DNA of 42,200 bases from Propionibacteriaceae bacterium (GTDB lineage: Bacteria; Actinomycetota; Actinomycetes; Propionibacteriales; Propionibacteriaceae), in the NCBI GenBank assembly GCA_031267645.1, contig JAIRYW010000012.1, forward strand, positions 1 to 42,200, in the 5' to 3' direction. The position numbers and the translations under genes are program-made. Of the stretch, positions 7,024 to 15,341 are shown piece by piece (the first letter of the stretch is position 1; each line of letters begins with the position of its first letter). Under the pieces are notes generated by a model. It saw only the letters and a list, made by a program, of their open reading frames with translations. It did no database searches and was not told the origin of the DNA.

Positions 7024-8765
7024 GCAAGAGATCGCGCCGGCCCCAGGCCCGTAAGCCGGCTCCGCCCAAGCTCGATCTGAGCGATCTGGCGGCTGAGGAC
7101 GCCGCCGTGGACTCGACTCCGACGGACGACCAGTCGGACGAGTTCGTGGCCCCGGTCTGGCAGCACGACCTGCTCTCGGTCGAACCCGACCCGGTCGATG
7201 AGCGCCAGCTCAAGGCCCTGATGTCCACTTGGCGGCGCGGCCGGGCCACCAAACGGCTGAGCCAGGTCCTGCAGGACGGCTACGTGGCCGTCTTCTCCGT
7301 CATCGTCATCTTGGCCATGCTGGGCGGCGCCGTCTGGCGGGCCCAGGGCAACGCCTCGGCTTGCGAGTCGACCACCTGTCAGGTCGGCCGCACCCTGCTG
7401 CCTTGGGTCATGCTCTGCGCCGCCTTCAGCCTGACCCTGGTCTGCGCCCGTATCTTCGGCCCCGTGGTGGCCTCGGCGGCCGAGGGTTTCTGGTTGATGG
7501 ACGCCCCCATCCGGCGGGCTCGTCTGTTGCGCCGCCGACTGATCGGCGTCTTGGTGGCGGTGGCCCTGGGCGCCACCGCCATGGGCGCCCTGCTGGCCGC
7601 TCTGACTGGGTACGATCCGCCGCGCATCGTCCAGTGGGCGGCCGCCCTCGGTCTGGGCGCGGCCGGTCTGACCGCCTTCTCCGCCTTGGAGCAGACCTTC
7701 GCTCGGACCTGGCTGATCAAGCTGGTGCAGTGGTTGTCCGGCCTGTCCGCCTTCGTGGCCTTGGCCACCATCACGGCGGTGGCGGCCGGTTGGGTCGATC
7801 TGACCTTCGACGACTGGGGCTCGAATCAGATCGTCATCGCCGTGGCCCTGGTCGGGGCCGTCCTGTTGTTGGTTTTCGGGCTGGCCGCCACCTTGCGCCT
7901 GGACCAGATCCACCGCGCCCGTCTGGTCTCCGGCGGCTCCCTGGTCTCCGGCATGCAGGGGGCCATGTTCGCCATGGACCTCGGTTTGATGCGCGACATC
8001 CTGGTGGCTCGCGAGTCCATGGCCAAGGGGCATGTCCGTCCCACCTACGGCGTCGGCCGGGGCCTGTCGGCCTTGGTCTGGCGCGAGGTCCAGCGGCTCT
8101 ACCGCTACCCCAAACGTCTGGTCCTGTGGTTCGTCAGCCTGGGCGTGCCCTTCGCCGTCGGAGCCTTGGGCCTGCGCACTTTCAGCCCCTTCATCTCGGC
8201 CTTGGTCCTGCTGATCGCCTTCGTGCCCCTGTTGGGCAGCTTGCGCGTGGTCACCCGCACCCGGGGCCTGATCCGGGGCCTGCCCTTCTCCAACCCGCAG
8301 ATCCGGATCGCCCTGTCGGCGGTGGCCGCTTTCCTGGCCCTGCTCTGGTCGGTCATCGCTTTCACCGCCTTCTACGGTCTGGGCCAGCCCGTCACCAGTT
8401 TCTCCTCCGCCGCCACCACCTCCGTCCTGACCGCCGCCGCCGGCTTGTTGGCGGCCGTCCGCTGGGTCACGGCCAAATCGGCCGACTACTCCAATCCCAT
8501 GATGCAGGTCGGTTTCGGGGCCATGCCGCCGGGTTTGATGTTCAACTTGATCAAGGGCATCGACATCGTGGTGGTGGTGACCGGTCCGCTGCTGCTGGGT
8601 TGGTCGCACTGGATCTCGGTCTTCATCGTCGGCGTCGTCATCTTCGCCCTGTCCGGTCGCTTCAACACCGAAGAGATGCAGCAGATGCAAGCCGAGTTGC
8701 AGAAGGAGAAGGCCGCCCAGAAGTCTGGCGGTCCGCGCAAAGTCATCGCCCCGCCCAAACGCTGA
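7020..8765 (+). CDS. Large multi-pass membrane protein, probable ABC permease partner
   Basis: This 581-residue protein starts with a basic and acidic soluble stretch of about 85 residues, followed by about 11-12 hydrophobic segments in two clusters (about 90-295 and 365-550). It ends in a short charged tail (EEMQQMQAELQKEKAAQ). Translational coupling to the preceding ABC ATPase (4-nt GTGA overlap) makes it the likely permease. It lacks the FtsX/MacB domain and the classic ABC-2 signature that I would recognise. It resembles uncharacterised actinobacterial DUF families found beside such ATPases (DUF6297 from memory, unverified). Its central region may form an ABC-2-like core. Function and substrate are unknown. 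It converges on menF, with a hairpin between the two genes. Confidence 0.75.
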   Translation: MSKRSRRPQARKPAPPKLDLSDLAAEDAAVDSTPTDDQSDEFVAPVWQHDLLSVEPDPVDERQLKALMSTWRRGRATKRLSQVLQDGYVAVFSVIVILAMLGGAVWRAQGNASACESTTCQVGRTLLPWVMLCAAFSLTLVCARIFGPVVASAAEGFWLMDAPIRRARLLRRRLIGVLVAVALGATAMGALLAALTGYDPPRIVQWAAALGLGAAGLTAFSALEQTFARTWLIKLVQWLSGLSAFVALATITAVAAGWVDLTFDDWGSNQIVIAVALVGAVLLLVFGLAATLRLDQIHRARLVSGGSLVSGMQGAMFAMDLGLMRDILVARESMAKGHVRPTYGVGRGLSALVWREVQRLYRYPKRLVLWFVSLGVPFAVGALGLRTFSPFISALVLLIAFVPLLGSLRVVTRTRGLIRGLPFSNPQIRIALSAVAAFLALLWSVIAFTAFYGLGQPVTSFSSAATTSVLTAAAGLLAAVRWVTAKSADYSNPMMQVGFGAMPPGLMFNLIKGIDIVVVVTGPLLLGWSHWISVFIVGVVIFALSGRFNTEEMQQMQAELQKEKAAQKSGGPRKVIAPPKR

Positions 8766-8776
8766 CCCAGGTCGGG

Positions 8777-8801
8777 CGGGGCCGCTCAGTCGTCGGCCCC
8801 G
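8777..8801. terminator. Hairpin between convergent permease and menF genes
   Basis: CGGGGCCG (8777-8784) and CGGCCCCG (8794-8801) form a perfect 8-bp stem with a 9-nt loop. The structure spans the short gap between the converging genes and includes the menF stop codon. A bidirectional terminator role is inferred from its position. No T-run is present. Confidence 0.45.
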
Positions 8802-10066
8802 AGGGCCTGTCGCATCACCGTCAGCTTGGCCTCGGTCTCGGACCATTCGGCCTCTGGCTGGGAGTCGGCCACGATGCCGCAGCCGGCGTACAGTCTCAGT
8901 TCGCGACGGTCCGGCGTCAGCTGGCCGCAGCGCAGGGCGATACCGATGTCGCCATCGCCGTCCGCGCCGACCCAGCCGACCGGTCCGGCGTAACGGCCCC
9001 GGTCCATTCCCTCCAACTGGCGGATGGCCCGACGGGCCTGGTCGGTCGGGGTGCCGCAGACGGCGGCCGAGGGGTGGACGGCCCGGGCCAGTTCCAGCAC
9101 GCTGACGTCGCCCCGGCAGACGCCGGTGATGTCGCTGGCCAGGTGCATGACGTTGGGCAGCCGGAGCACGAAGGGCGTCTCGGGCACGTTCATGGCCGAG
9201 CAGTACGGCTCCAGCCCGCTCGCCACCGAGGCCACGGCGTACTCGTGCTCGGCCAAGTCCTTGCTCGACTGGGACAGGGCGCGGGCCAGGTCCTCCCCGT
9301 CGTGGGGGCCCCGGCGCAAGATGGTGCCGGCCAGCACGCGCGAGGTCACTAGCCCCCGGTCCCGCCGCACCAGCAACTCCGGTGTGGCTCCAATCAGGCC
9401 CTCCACGGCGAACACCCAGGTGTCCGGGTAGCGCTGCAGCAGACCGGCCAGCAGCCAGCCCGGGGCGATCTCCCGCTCAGCCGTGGCCAGTCGGTCGCGG
9501 GCCAAGACCACCTTGTCCAGGCGACCGGCCCGGATCTCGGCGATGGCCCGTTCGACCGCCTCCAGCCACTGCCGCCGGCTCAGGCGGCCGGGCTGGAACT
9601 GGACCGGGCCGGGTCCGTCCGCGCCACTGCCCCTCGGAGAGGGCGCCGGTTCGGCGAGGCTGGCTCCGGCCGCCTGCCCGGCGGCCACCAAACGCTCCCA
9701 GGCCGGGCCCCAACTGGCCGCCCAGGCCCGGTCGCCTTGGCGGCCCAGCACCGTCTGAGTCACCACCAACTCGACCTGGGACTGGCTGTGGCCGGGGTCG
9801 AAGGGGGCGCTGACGAAGGCCACCGGGCCCATCCCGCGCGGTCGGTCCCGGCGCGCCGGCTCCAGCCGCCCGACCAGGTCCGACCACCATCGCTCGGCCG
9901 CCGCCAAGCCGTCCAGCGAGACCCGCAAAGACCGGCCCAGCCCGACCAGTCCGGTTTGGCGTCTGATCCAACAGGCCGTCAGGTCGGGGCGTCTCAAGCA
10001 GTCCGCCCAATCCAATCCGTCCAGCAAGGTGATTTGTGGGCTGGGGGGGCCGACGGACGAAGACAC
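8786..10066 (-). CDS. menF: Isochorismate synthase (MenF-type)
   Basis: This 426-residue chorismate-binding enzyme makes isochorismate, the entry substrate of the Men pathway. The C-terminal MST fold is well conserved: LDKVVLAR with the conserved Lys (K185), GATPELLVRR, SRVLAGTILRR, SSKDLAEHEYAV, LRLPNVMHLASDITG, HPSAAVCGTPTDQA, and GRYAGPVGWVG near the end. The N-terminal 150 residues are divergent, as usual. Family members also include salicylate and anthranilate enzymes; the men neighbourhood and the lack of a pyruvate-lyase partner support menaquinone. The start is a GTG (complement of 10064-10066) located 6 nt after a -10-like TATCCT, so the mRNA is probably leaderless. The gene is divergent from menJ. 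Confidence 0.92.
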   Translation of the reverse strand: MSSSVGPPSPQITLLDGLDWADCLRRPDLTACWIRRQTGLVGLGRSLRVSLDGLAAAERWWSDLVGRLEPARRDRPRGMGPVAFVSAPFDPGHSQSQVELVVTQTVLGRQGDRAWAASWGPAWERLVAAGQAAGASLAEPAPSPRGSGADGPGPVQFQPGRLSRRQWLEAVERAIAEIRAGRLDKVVLARDRLATAEREIAPGWLLAGLLQRYPDTWVFAVEGLIGATPELLVRRDRGLVTSRVLAGTILRRGPHDGEDLARALSQSSKDLAEHEYAVASVASGLEPYCSAMNVPETPFVLRLPNVMHLASDITGVCRGDVSVLELARAVHPSAAVCGTPTDQARRAIRQLEGMDRGRYAGPVGWVGADGDGDIGIALRCGQLTPDRRELRLYAGCGIVADSQPEAEWSETEAKLTVMRQALGADD

Positions 10067-10072
10067 GGGCCC

Positions 10073-10078
10073 AGGATA
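10073..10078 (-). promoter_or_regulatory. -10 element of a leaderless menF promoter
   Basis: On the minus strand, TATCCT matches the actinobacterial TANNNT -10 consensus and lies 6 nt before the GTG start of menF. Transcription would begin at or next to the start codon, giving a leaderless mRNA. No Shine-Dalgarno sequence is present before the GTG, which fits. No convincing -35 is visible. Confidence 0.55.
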
Positions 10079-10129
10079 GTCCGCCGCCCCCAGCCTCGTC
10101 GTCCGTCGCGGCGCTCCACCCCGGCCCGT

Positions 10130-10135
10130 TAAGCT
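10130..10135 (+). promoter_or_regulatory. Possible -10 element for the menJ-like gene
   Basis: TAAGCT fits TANNNT and stands out in a very GC-rich 95-bp divergent region. It would give a 5' leader of about 20 nt containing the GAGGGAGAGGAG ribosome-binding site before the ATG at 10162. No good -35 is seen at 16-18 bp upstream. Confidence 0.35.
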
Positions 10136-10161
10136 GACGCCCAGCGAGGGAGAGGAGTCCG

Positions 10162-11427
10162 ATGGACCGCAGCGGTCTGACGGCCGACGTCATCGTGGTG
10201 GGGGCGGGGCCGGCCGGCTCCTCCGCCGCCATCCATCTGGCCCAGGCCGGGCTCGACGTCCTGCTGTTGGAGAAGGCCGCCTTCCCCCGGGAGAAGGTCT
10301 GCGGCGACGGGCTGACCCCCCGGGCGGTGCGCGAACTGGCCGCCCTCGGCCTCGACACCAGCCCCCAGGCCGGCTGGCGGCACAACCTCGGTCTGCGCAT
10401 CTGGGCCGGTCGGCCCTACCCCTATCTCATGCCTTGGCCCCGTTTGGCCGATTTCCCGTCTTACGGACTGGTCCGGCGCCGGGCCGACTTCGACGCCCTG
10501 CTGGCCCAGCGCGCCGTCCAGGCCGGGGCTCGGCTGGTCCAGCCGGCCACGGTCACCGGGCCGGTCTTGGACCGGGCCTCGCGGGTGGTCGGGGTGCGGA
10601 CCAAGGACGGGCTCGAGCACCGCGCCCCGGTCGTCTTGGCCTGTGATGGCAATGCGGCCCGTTTGGCCATCGCGGCTGGCCGGGACCGCCGGCCGGACCG
10701 GCCCATGGGCGTGGCGGTGCGGGCCTACTACGCCTCGCCCCGGTCGGACGACCTCTGGCTGGAGAGTTGGCTGGAGCTGTGGGACGGCCAGCCCGGGCGC
10801 TCCCATCTGTTGCCCGGTTACGGCTGGTCCTTCCCGGTCGGCGACGGGACCTGCAACGTCGGGCTGGGCCTGACCGACTCCTCGGCCGCTTTCGGGCGGG
10901 TCGACTATCGCCAGCTCTTGCGTGGTTGGCTCGACACCACCCCGCCCCAGTGGGGTTTCCGGGAGGAGAACCGGCTCGGCCCGATCGGCTCGGCCGCCCT
11001 GCCGATGGGTTTCAACCGGCGGCCGACCTACCGGGACGGCCTGCTCCTGGCCGGCGACGCCGCCGGCTTGGTCAACCCCTTCAACGGCGAGGGCGTCTCC
11101 TACGCCCTGGAGTCCGGCCGTTACGCCGCCGACCAGATCGTGCAGGCCCGCAGCCGGGGCTTCGGCTCGATCGCCGCCGAACGGGCCCTGGCCGCCTACC
11201 CGGACCGTCTGCGGCGGGCTTGGGGCGGCTACTTCCGTCTCGGCGTCGTCTTCGGCCGCCTCATCGGCCACCCGTTGATCATGCGTACCGCCGCTCGCCA
11301 TGGCCTGCCCCTGCCAGTCGTCCGTCAGCTGGTCCATCGGCTCTTGGCCAACCTGTCGGATCAGCGCCCGAACGACGTCTACGACGTCGTGGTCAACACC
11401 TTGTCCCGCCTCACCCCCAGCGCCTGA
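10162..11427 (+). CDS. menJ: Geranylgeranyl reductase family FAD enzyme, probable menaquinone side-chain reductase
   Basis: This 421-residue flavoprotein belongs to the geranylgeranyl reductase/digeranylglycerophospholipid reductase family. It shows the N-terminal dinucleotide fold VIVVGAGPAGSSAAIHLA (about 10-27), the family motif FPREKVCGDGLTPRAV (about 42-57) and the second FAD motif LLLAGDAAGLVNPFNGEGVS. In mycobacteria, MenJ of this family saturates one isoprene unit of menaquinone. The position between menF and nuoA, with menG and a polyprenyl synthase nearby, supports the same role here; that is inference. A strong ribosome-binding site, GGGAGAGGAG, precedes the ATG. Reduction of other polyprenyl lipids is the main alternative. 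Confidence 0.82.
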   Translation: MDRSGLTADVIVVGAGPAGSSAAIHLAQAGLDVLLLEKAAFPREKVCGDGLTPRAVRELAALGLDTSPQAGWRHNLGLRIWAGRPYPYLMPWPRLADFPSYGLVRRRADFDALLAQRAVQAGARLVQPATVTGPVLDRASRVVGVRTKDGLEHRAPVVLACDGNAARLAIAAGRDRRPDRPMGVAVRAYYASPRSDDLWLESWLELWDGQPGRSHLLPGYGWSFPVGDGTCNVGLGLTDSSAAFGRVDYRQLLRGWLDTTPPQWGFREENRLGPIGSAALPMGFNRRPTYRDGLLLAGDAAGLVNPFNGEGVSYALESGRYAADQIVQARSRGFGSIAAERALAAYPDRLRRAWGGYFRLGVVFGRLIGHPLIMRTAARHGLPLPVVRQLVHRLLANLSDQRPNDVYDVVVNTLSRLTPSA

Positions 11428-11448
11428 CCGTCCGCCCCGCCCCCGCCG

Positions 11449-11482
11449 GCTCGCCCGTCACCGCCCCGACCGGCCGGCGAGC
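11449..11482 (+). terminator. Weak hairpin after the menJ-like gene
   Basis: GCTCGCC (11449-11455) pairs with GGCGAGC (11476-11482) across a 20-nt loop, 21 nt after the menJ stop and before the putative nuo promoter. The position suits a terminator, but the loop is long and there is no T-run. Confidence 0.25.
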
Positions 11483-11485
11483 GAT

Positions 11486-11513
11486 TTGGCCCCTCCCAGT
11501 TTGGCGATAGGAT
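11486..11513 (+). promoter_or_regulatory. Candidate nuo operon promoter
   Basis: TTGGCC (11486-11491) and TAGGAT (11508-11513) are separated by 16 bp and resemble actinobacterial -35 and -10 (TANNNT) elements. This would give a nuoA leader of about 140 nt. It lies in the 233-bp gap between menJ and nuoA, the largest non-coding stretch in the window. The rest of that gap holds a dyad (11597-11618) and the nuoA ribosome-binding site; I see no small gene in it. Confidence 0.35.
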
Positions 11514-11596
11514 CGGTCGAGGCGACGATATGTTTCCCCGTCCCGGCCTTGCCTCAGGTTCGAGCCGTGGACGGTGGAATCCGGTCTCGCCCGCCC

Positions 11597-11618
11597 TCGG
11601 ACGTTTCGGAAGTCCGAA
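11597..11618 (+). promoter_or_regulatory. Overlapping dyads in the nuoA leader
   Basis: Two nested inverted repeats share bases here. TCGGAC (11597-11602) with GTCCGA (11612-11617) has a 9-nt loop. TTCGGA (11605-11610) with TCCGAA (11613-11618) has a 2-nt spacer. The second is too tight for a hairpin loop and looks more like an operator for a dimeric protein; the first could form an RNA hairpin. It lies about 43 nt before the nuoA start. No known operator consensus is recognised. Confidence 0.35.
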
Positions 11619-11660
11619 GTGGCGACCACGCAGGTGATCATGGACGGGGGAGACGGGACG

Positions 11661-12020
11661 ATGAGCCTCTACATACCGATCATCGGGCTCTTGGCTCTGG
11701 CGGCGGGGTTCTTGGCCATCGCCATCGTGCTGTCGACCGTGATCGGTCCGGCCCGGCGCAACCGCACCAAGTACTCGGCCTACGAGTGTGGCATCGAGGC
11801 CACTCCGCAACCGGTCGGCGGCGGCCGCGTCCCGGTCAAGTACTACATCACCGCCATGCTCTTCATCGTCTTCGACATCGAGATCGTCTTCCTCTACCCC
11901 TGGGCGGTCTCCTTCCATCAGATGGGCCTGTTCGCCCTGGTCGAGATGGTGTTGTTCATCGTCACCGTGTTCATCGCATACGTCTACGTCGTCCGTCGGG
12001 GCGGCTTGACCTGGGATTGA
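11661..12020 (+). CDS. nuoA: NADH-quinone oxidoreductase subunit A
   Basis: This 119-residue membrane subunit of complex I helps hold the peripheral arm at the quinone site. Three hydrophobic helices and the conserved loop KYSAYECGIEATPQPVGGGR (with the typical YECG) are present, followed by VKYYITAMLFIVFDIEIVFLYP split over helix 2. The frame is open further upstream to a GTG at 11574, but the ATG at 11661 is chosen. It has a GGGGGAG ribosome-binding site 8 nt upstream and gives the standard family length. It is the first gene of a 15-gene operon. Confidence 0.95.
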   Translation: MSLYIPIIGLLALAAGFLAIAIVLSTVIGPARRNRTKYSAYECGIEATPQPVGGGRVPVKYYITAMLFIVFDIEIVFLYPWAVSFHQMGLFALVEMVLFIVTVFIAYVYVVRRGGLTWD

Positions 12021-12041
12021 GGGCAGGAAGGAGGCTGGCCG

Positions 12042-12599
12042 ATGGGACTGGAGGACAAACTCCCCAGCGGGATTCTGCTGACCACTGTCGAGGGCGTCTT
12101 CGGCTGGATGCGGCAGGCCTCGTTCTGGCCCGCCACCATGGGCCTGGCCTGCTGCGCCATCGAGATGATGGCCTTCGGCGCGCCTCGTTTCGACGCCGGC
12201 CGCTGGGGCCAGGAGGTCTTCCGGGCCTCGCCCCGTCAGGCCGACGTCATGATCGTGTCCGGCCGGGTGTCGCAGAAGATGGCTCCCATCGTGCGCACCG
12301 TCTACGACCAGATGCCCAACCCCAAGTGGGTCGTCGCCATGGGCGCCTGCGCTTCCTCGGGCGGCCTGTTCAACAATTACGCCGTCGTCCAGGGCTCCGA
12401 CCACATCGTGCCGGTCGACATCTACATCCCCGGTTGTCCGCCACGGCCCGACATGCTGATCGACGCCATGTTCAAACTGCGTAAGGGCCCGGTCATGCAC
12501 CACCCCATCGGCCGTCACGCCGACCAGCTGCGGGACCAGGCCGAGCGGGACGCTTTGGCCGCCCCCGCCCTCTTGGAGCTGGGAGGTCCGGTCCGATGA
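12042..12599 (+). CDS. nuoB: NADH-quinone oxidoreductase subunit B
   Basis: This 185-residue peripheral subunit carries the terminal [4Fe-4S] cluster N2, which reduces menaquinone. The four cluster cysteines are visible: adjacent C37-C38 in [12 protein letters not shown]103 in GACASSGG, and C132 in [10 protein letters not shown]. The N-terminus and core match the family closely, and the last 35 residues are a variable charged tail. The ATG follows a GGAAGGAGG ribosome-binding site. The stop overlaps the nuoC ATG (ATGA). Confidence 0.97.
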   Translation: MGLEDKLPSGILLTTVEGVFGWMRQASFWPATMGLACCAIEMMAFGAPRFDAGRWGQEVFRASPRQADVMIVSGRVSQKMAPIVRTVYDQMPNPKWVVAMGACASSGGLFNNYAVVQGSDHIVPVDIYIPGCPPRPDMLIDAMFKLRKGPVMHHPIGRHADQLRDQAERDALAAPALLELGGPVR

Positions 12600-13282
12600 G
12601 CCAGACCGTCGACCCAGCCGACCGGGCCTTGGTCCGGCCCCAGCCGGTCCAGCCCCCGGCCGAACGGCGGGGCATGTGGGGCTCCGGCCCCGGCGACGTC
12701 TCCGGTTACGGCGGTCTGCGCCATCCGGTCGTACCCCGACAGCCCTCGGCCCGGCCCTTGGGCGGTTGGTTCGACGAGGTGGCCGACCGCTTGACGACCT
12801 TGGTTCCGGAATTGGGCCCGGACGCCTTCCTGGTCGATCGCGGCGAGTTGACCGTGGCCGTGCCGGGTCGGTTGTTGGTCCAGCTGGTCCGCCACTGCCG
12901 CGACGACGCCTGGTTGCGCTTCGAGAACTGCGTCTCGGTCTCCGGCGTCCACTACCCCGACCAGGTAGGGGCCGAGTTCCACGTCGTCTACCATCTCCTC
13001 TCCATCACCCACAACCGCCGTCTGCGCTTGGAGGCGACCTGCCCGGAGTCCGATCCCCATCTGCCCTCGGTGGTCCGGACCTATCCGATGGCGGACTGGC
13101 ACGAGCGTGAGACCTGGGACATGTTCGGCGTCGTCTTCGACGACCATCCCCATCTCACCCGCATCTTGATGCCGGACGACTGGGTCGGCCATCCCCAGCG
13201 CAAGGATTACCCCTTAGGCGGCGTGCCGATCGAGTTCAAGGGTGCCGAAGTGCCGCCCCCGGACCAGCGGAGGTCTTACTGA
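12596..13282 (+). CDS. nuoC: NADH-quinone oxidoreductase subunit C
   Basis: This 228-residue peripheral-arm subunit corresponds to the mitochondrial 30-kDa subunit. Its hallmark is the C-terminal block with [20 protein letters not shown] and RKDYPLGG. The N-terminal 50 residues are a Pro/Arg-rich variable extension. The ATG overlaps the nuoB stop by 4 nt, and the stop shares one base with the nuoD ATG (TGATG). A rare TTA leucine codon lies at 13214. NuoC and NuoD are separate here, not fused as in E. coli. Confidence 0.96.
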   Translation: MSQTVDPADRALVRPQPVQPPAERRGMWGSGPGDVSGYGGLRHPVVPRQPSARPLGGWFDEVADRLTTLVPELGPDAFLVDRGELTVAVPGRLLVQLVRHCRDDAWLRFENCVSVSGVHYPDQVGAEFHVVYHLLSITHNRRLRLEATCPESDPHLPSVVRTYPMADWHERETWDMFGVVFDDHPHLTRILMPDDWVGHPQRKDYPLGGVPIEFKGAEVPPPDQRRSY

Positions 13283-14583
13283 TGAGCGCTCCTGAACCTG
13301 TCACCTACATCGCCCAGGGCGGCGACTGGGCCGAGATCACGGCCGCTCAGGCCGAGCGGGGCGACGAGACCATCGTCGTCAACATGGGTCCCCAGCATCC
13401 CTCCACCCACGGCGTCCTGCGTCTGGAGCTGGAGCTAGAGGGCGAGACGGTGGCTTCGATCCGCCCCGGCATCGGTTTCCTCCACAGCGGCATCGAGAAG
13501 AACATGGAGTTCAAAACCTACGCCCAGGGCTCGGCCTTCGTCTCCCGCATGGACTACGTCGCGCCGCTCTTCAACGAGGCCGTCTACTGTCTGGCGGTCG
13601 AGCGTCTGCTGGCGGTCGAGGCCCCGGCTCGGGCCAATGTCTTGCGCGTCTTGGTGATGGAGTTGAACCGCATCGCCTCCCATCTGGTGGCCGTCGGCAC
13701 CGGCGGCATGGAGATCGGCGCTTTGACCCTCATGACCATCGGCTTCCGCGAGCGCGAGATGATCTTGGACTTCTACGAGGCCCTTTGCGGCACTCGCATG
13801 AACCACGCTTACATCCGCCCCGGCGGCGTGTCGATCGATTTGCCGGAGAACGGCTTGGCCCAGTTGCGCACCTTGATCGAGTGGTTGCACAAGCACCTGC
13901 CGGAGTACGCCGGCTTCTGCAACGAGAACCCCATCTTCAAGGGTCGGATGTGCGGCGTGGCCCAACTCGACTTGACCGCCTGCATGGCTTTGGGCGCGTC
14001 CGGTCCGCCGCTGCGCGCCACCGGTTACGCCTGGGACCTGCGCCTCAGCCAGCCTTACTGCGACTACGACACTTACGACTTCGACGTCATCACCTGGGAC
14101 ACTTCCGACGCCTACGGCCGCTTCCGGATCCGGCTGCAGGAGATGTGGGAGTCGCTCAAGATCGTCGAACAGTGCTACGACCGGCTGGAGGCGACTTCGG
14201 GCGATCCGGTCATGGTGGACGACCCGGGGTTGGCCTGGCCGGCCCAGCTGCAGGTCGGGCCGGACGGCCAGGGCAACTCCTTCGGCCACGTCAAGCAGGT
14301 CATGGGCCAGTCGATGGAGTCTTTGATCCACCATTTCAAGACCGTCTCGGAGGGCTTCAAGGTCCCGGCCGGTCAGGTCTACAGCGCCGTCGAGTCGCCC
14401 AAGGGCGAGTTGGGCTGCCATCTGGTCTCGGACGGCGGCACCCGGCCCTACCGTTGCCATTTCCGTGATCCCGGCTTCAACCACCTGCAAGCCGTGCCGG
14501 CCCTGTGCGAGGGCGGCATGATGTCCGACGTCGTGGTGGCGGTGGCCAGTCTCGACCCAGTCCTGGGAGGTGTCGACCGATGA
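13282..14583 (+). CDS. nuoD: NADH-quinone oxidoreductase subunit D
   Basis: This 433-residue 49-kDa-type subunit, with NuoB, forms the quinone-binding pocket. The conserved N-terminal [19 protein letters not shown] contains the quinone-site His, followed by [43 protein letters not shown] and the C-terminal [20 protein letters not shown]. The length is normal. The start overlaps the nuoC stop by one base and the stop overlaps the nuoE start (ATGA). No key residue appears missing. Confidence 0.97.
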   Translation: MSAPEPVTYIAQGGDWAEITAAQAERGDETIVVNMGPQHPSTHGVLRLELELEGETVASIRPGIGFLHSGIEKNMEFKTYAQGSAFVSRMDYVAPLFNEAVYCLAVERLLAVEAPARANVLRVLVMELNRIASHLVAVGTGGMEIGALTLMTIGFREREMILDFYEALCGTRMNHAYIRPGGVSIDLPENGLAQLRTLIEWLHKHLPEYAGFCNENPIFKGRMCGVAQLDLTACMALGASGPPLRATGYAWDLRLSQPYCDYDTYDFDVITWDTSDAYGRFRIRLQEMWESLKIVEQCYDRLEATSGDPVMVDDPGLAWPAQLQVGPDGQGNSFGHVKQVMGQSMESLIHHFKTVSEGFKVPAGQVYSAVESPKGELGCHLVSDGGTRPYRCHFRDPGFNHLQAVPALCEGGMMSDVVVAVASLDPVLGGVDR

Positions 14584-15341
14584 GCGGCCCGCAGCCCGAT
14601 CCCGTCCCGAGTCCGGCGGACCGTTCCGCCGGCCCGGCCGACGCCCGATCCGACGCCGATCTTTTGACCTCGGACCAGACCTTGGCCGATCTGCGCCAGT
14701 TGATCGAGCGTTATCCCGAGCCCCGTTCCGCCCTGCTGCCCATGTTGCACTTGGTCCAGTCGGTCGAGGGCCGGGTCTCGTCTCAGGGCGTCGAGTTGTG
14801 CGCCCAGCTGCTCGGTTTGACGGCCGCCCAGGTGGCCGGCGTCGCCACTTTCTACACCATGTATAAACGCCGGCCGGCCGGCCGGCACCACATCGGCGTC
14901 TGCACCACCGCGCTGTGCGCCGTCATGGGCGGGGACGCCGTCTTGGCCGCGGTCCAGCGCCGGCTGGGGGTCGAACCGGAGCAGACCACGGCCGACGGCC
15001 TCTTCTCGCTGGAGCGGGTCGAGTGCAATGCGGCTTGTGATTTCGCCCCCGTCATGATGGTCAACTGGGAGTTCATGGACAACATGACTCCGGCCAAGGC
15101 GGAGGCTTTGTTGGACGATCTGGCGGCCGGGCGCGAAGTCCAGTCCAGCCGCGGCGCCACCATCACCTCTTGGCGCGAGGCCGAGCGCGTCTTGGCCGGC
15201 TTCCCGGACGGCCGGGCCGACCAGGGGCCTTCGGCCGGGCCGGCCTCGCTCAGCGGGGTCGAGTTGTCTCTGAAGTCCGGCTGGACGGCTGACGCCTTCC
15301 CGCCGCCGGACCAGCCGACCGCGGGGGGTGAGTCGAGATGA
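14580..15341 (+). CDS. nuoE: NADH-quinone oxidoreductase subunit E
   Basis: This 253-residue NADH-module subunit carries the [2Fe-2S] cluster N1a. Its ligands are C108 and C113 (CTTALC) and C149 and C153 (CNAAC). The thioredoxin-like core spans about 35-190. Both ends are extended: about 30 residues of Ser/Pro/Asp at the N-terminus and about 60 residues at the C-terminus without recognisable motifs. The ATG at 14580 overlaps the nuoD stop (ATGA); the frame is open upstream, but only within nuoD. The stop overlaps the nuoF ATG. Confidence 0.96.
   Translation: MSGPQPDPVPSPADRSAGPADARSDADLLTSDQTLADLRQLIERYPEPRSALLPMLHLVQSVEGRVSSQGVELCAQLLGLTAAQVAGVATFYTMYKRRPAGRHHIGVCTTALCAVMGGDAVLAAVQRRLGVEPEQTTADGLFSLERVECNAACDFAPVMMVNWEFMDNMTPAKAEALLDDLAAGREVQSSRGATITSWREAERVLAGFPDGRADQGPSAGPASLSGVELSLKSGWTADAFPPPDQPTAGGESR

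Noticed and set aside
11574-11660. A longer NuoA starting at the GTG at 11574
   Set aside because: The added 29 residues are hydrophilic and unlike any NuoA N-terminus. A strong ribosome-binding site precedes the ATG at 11661.
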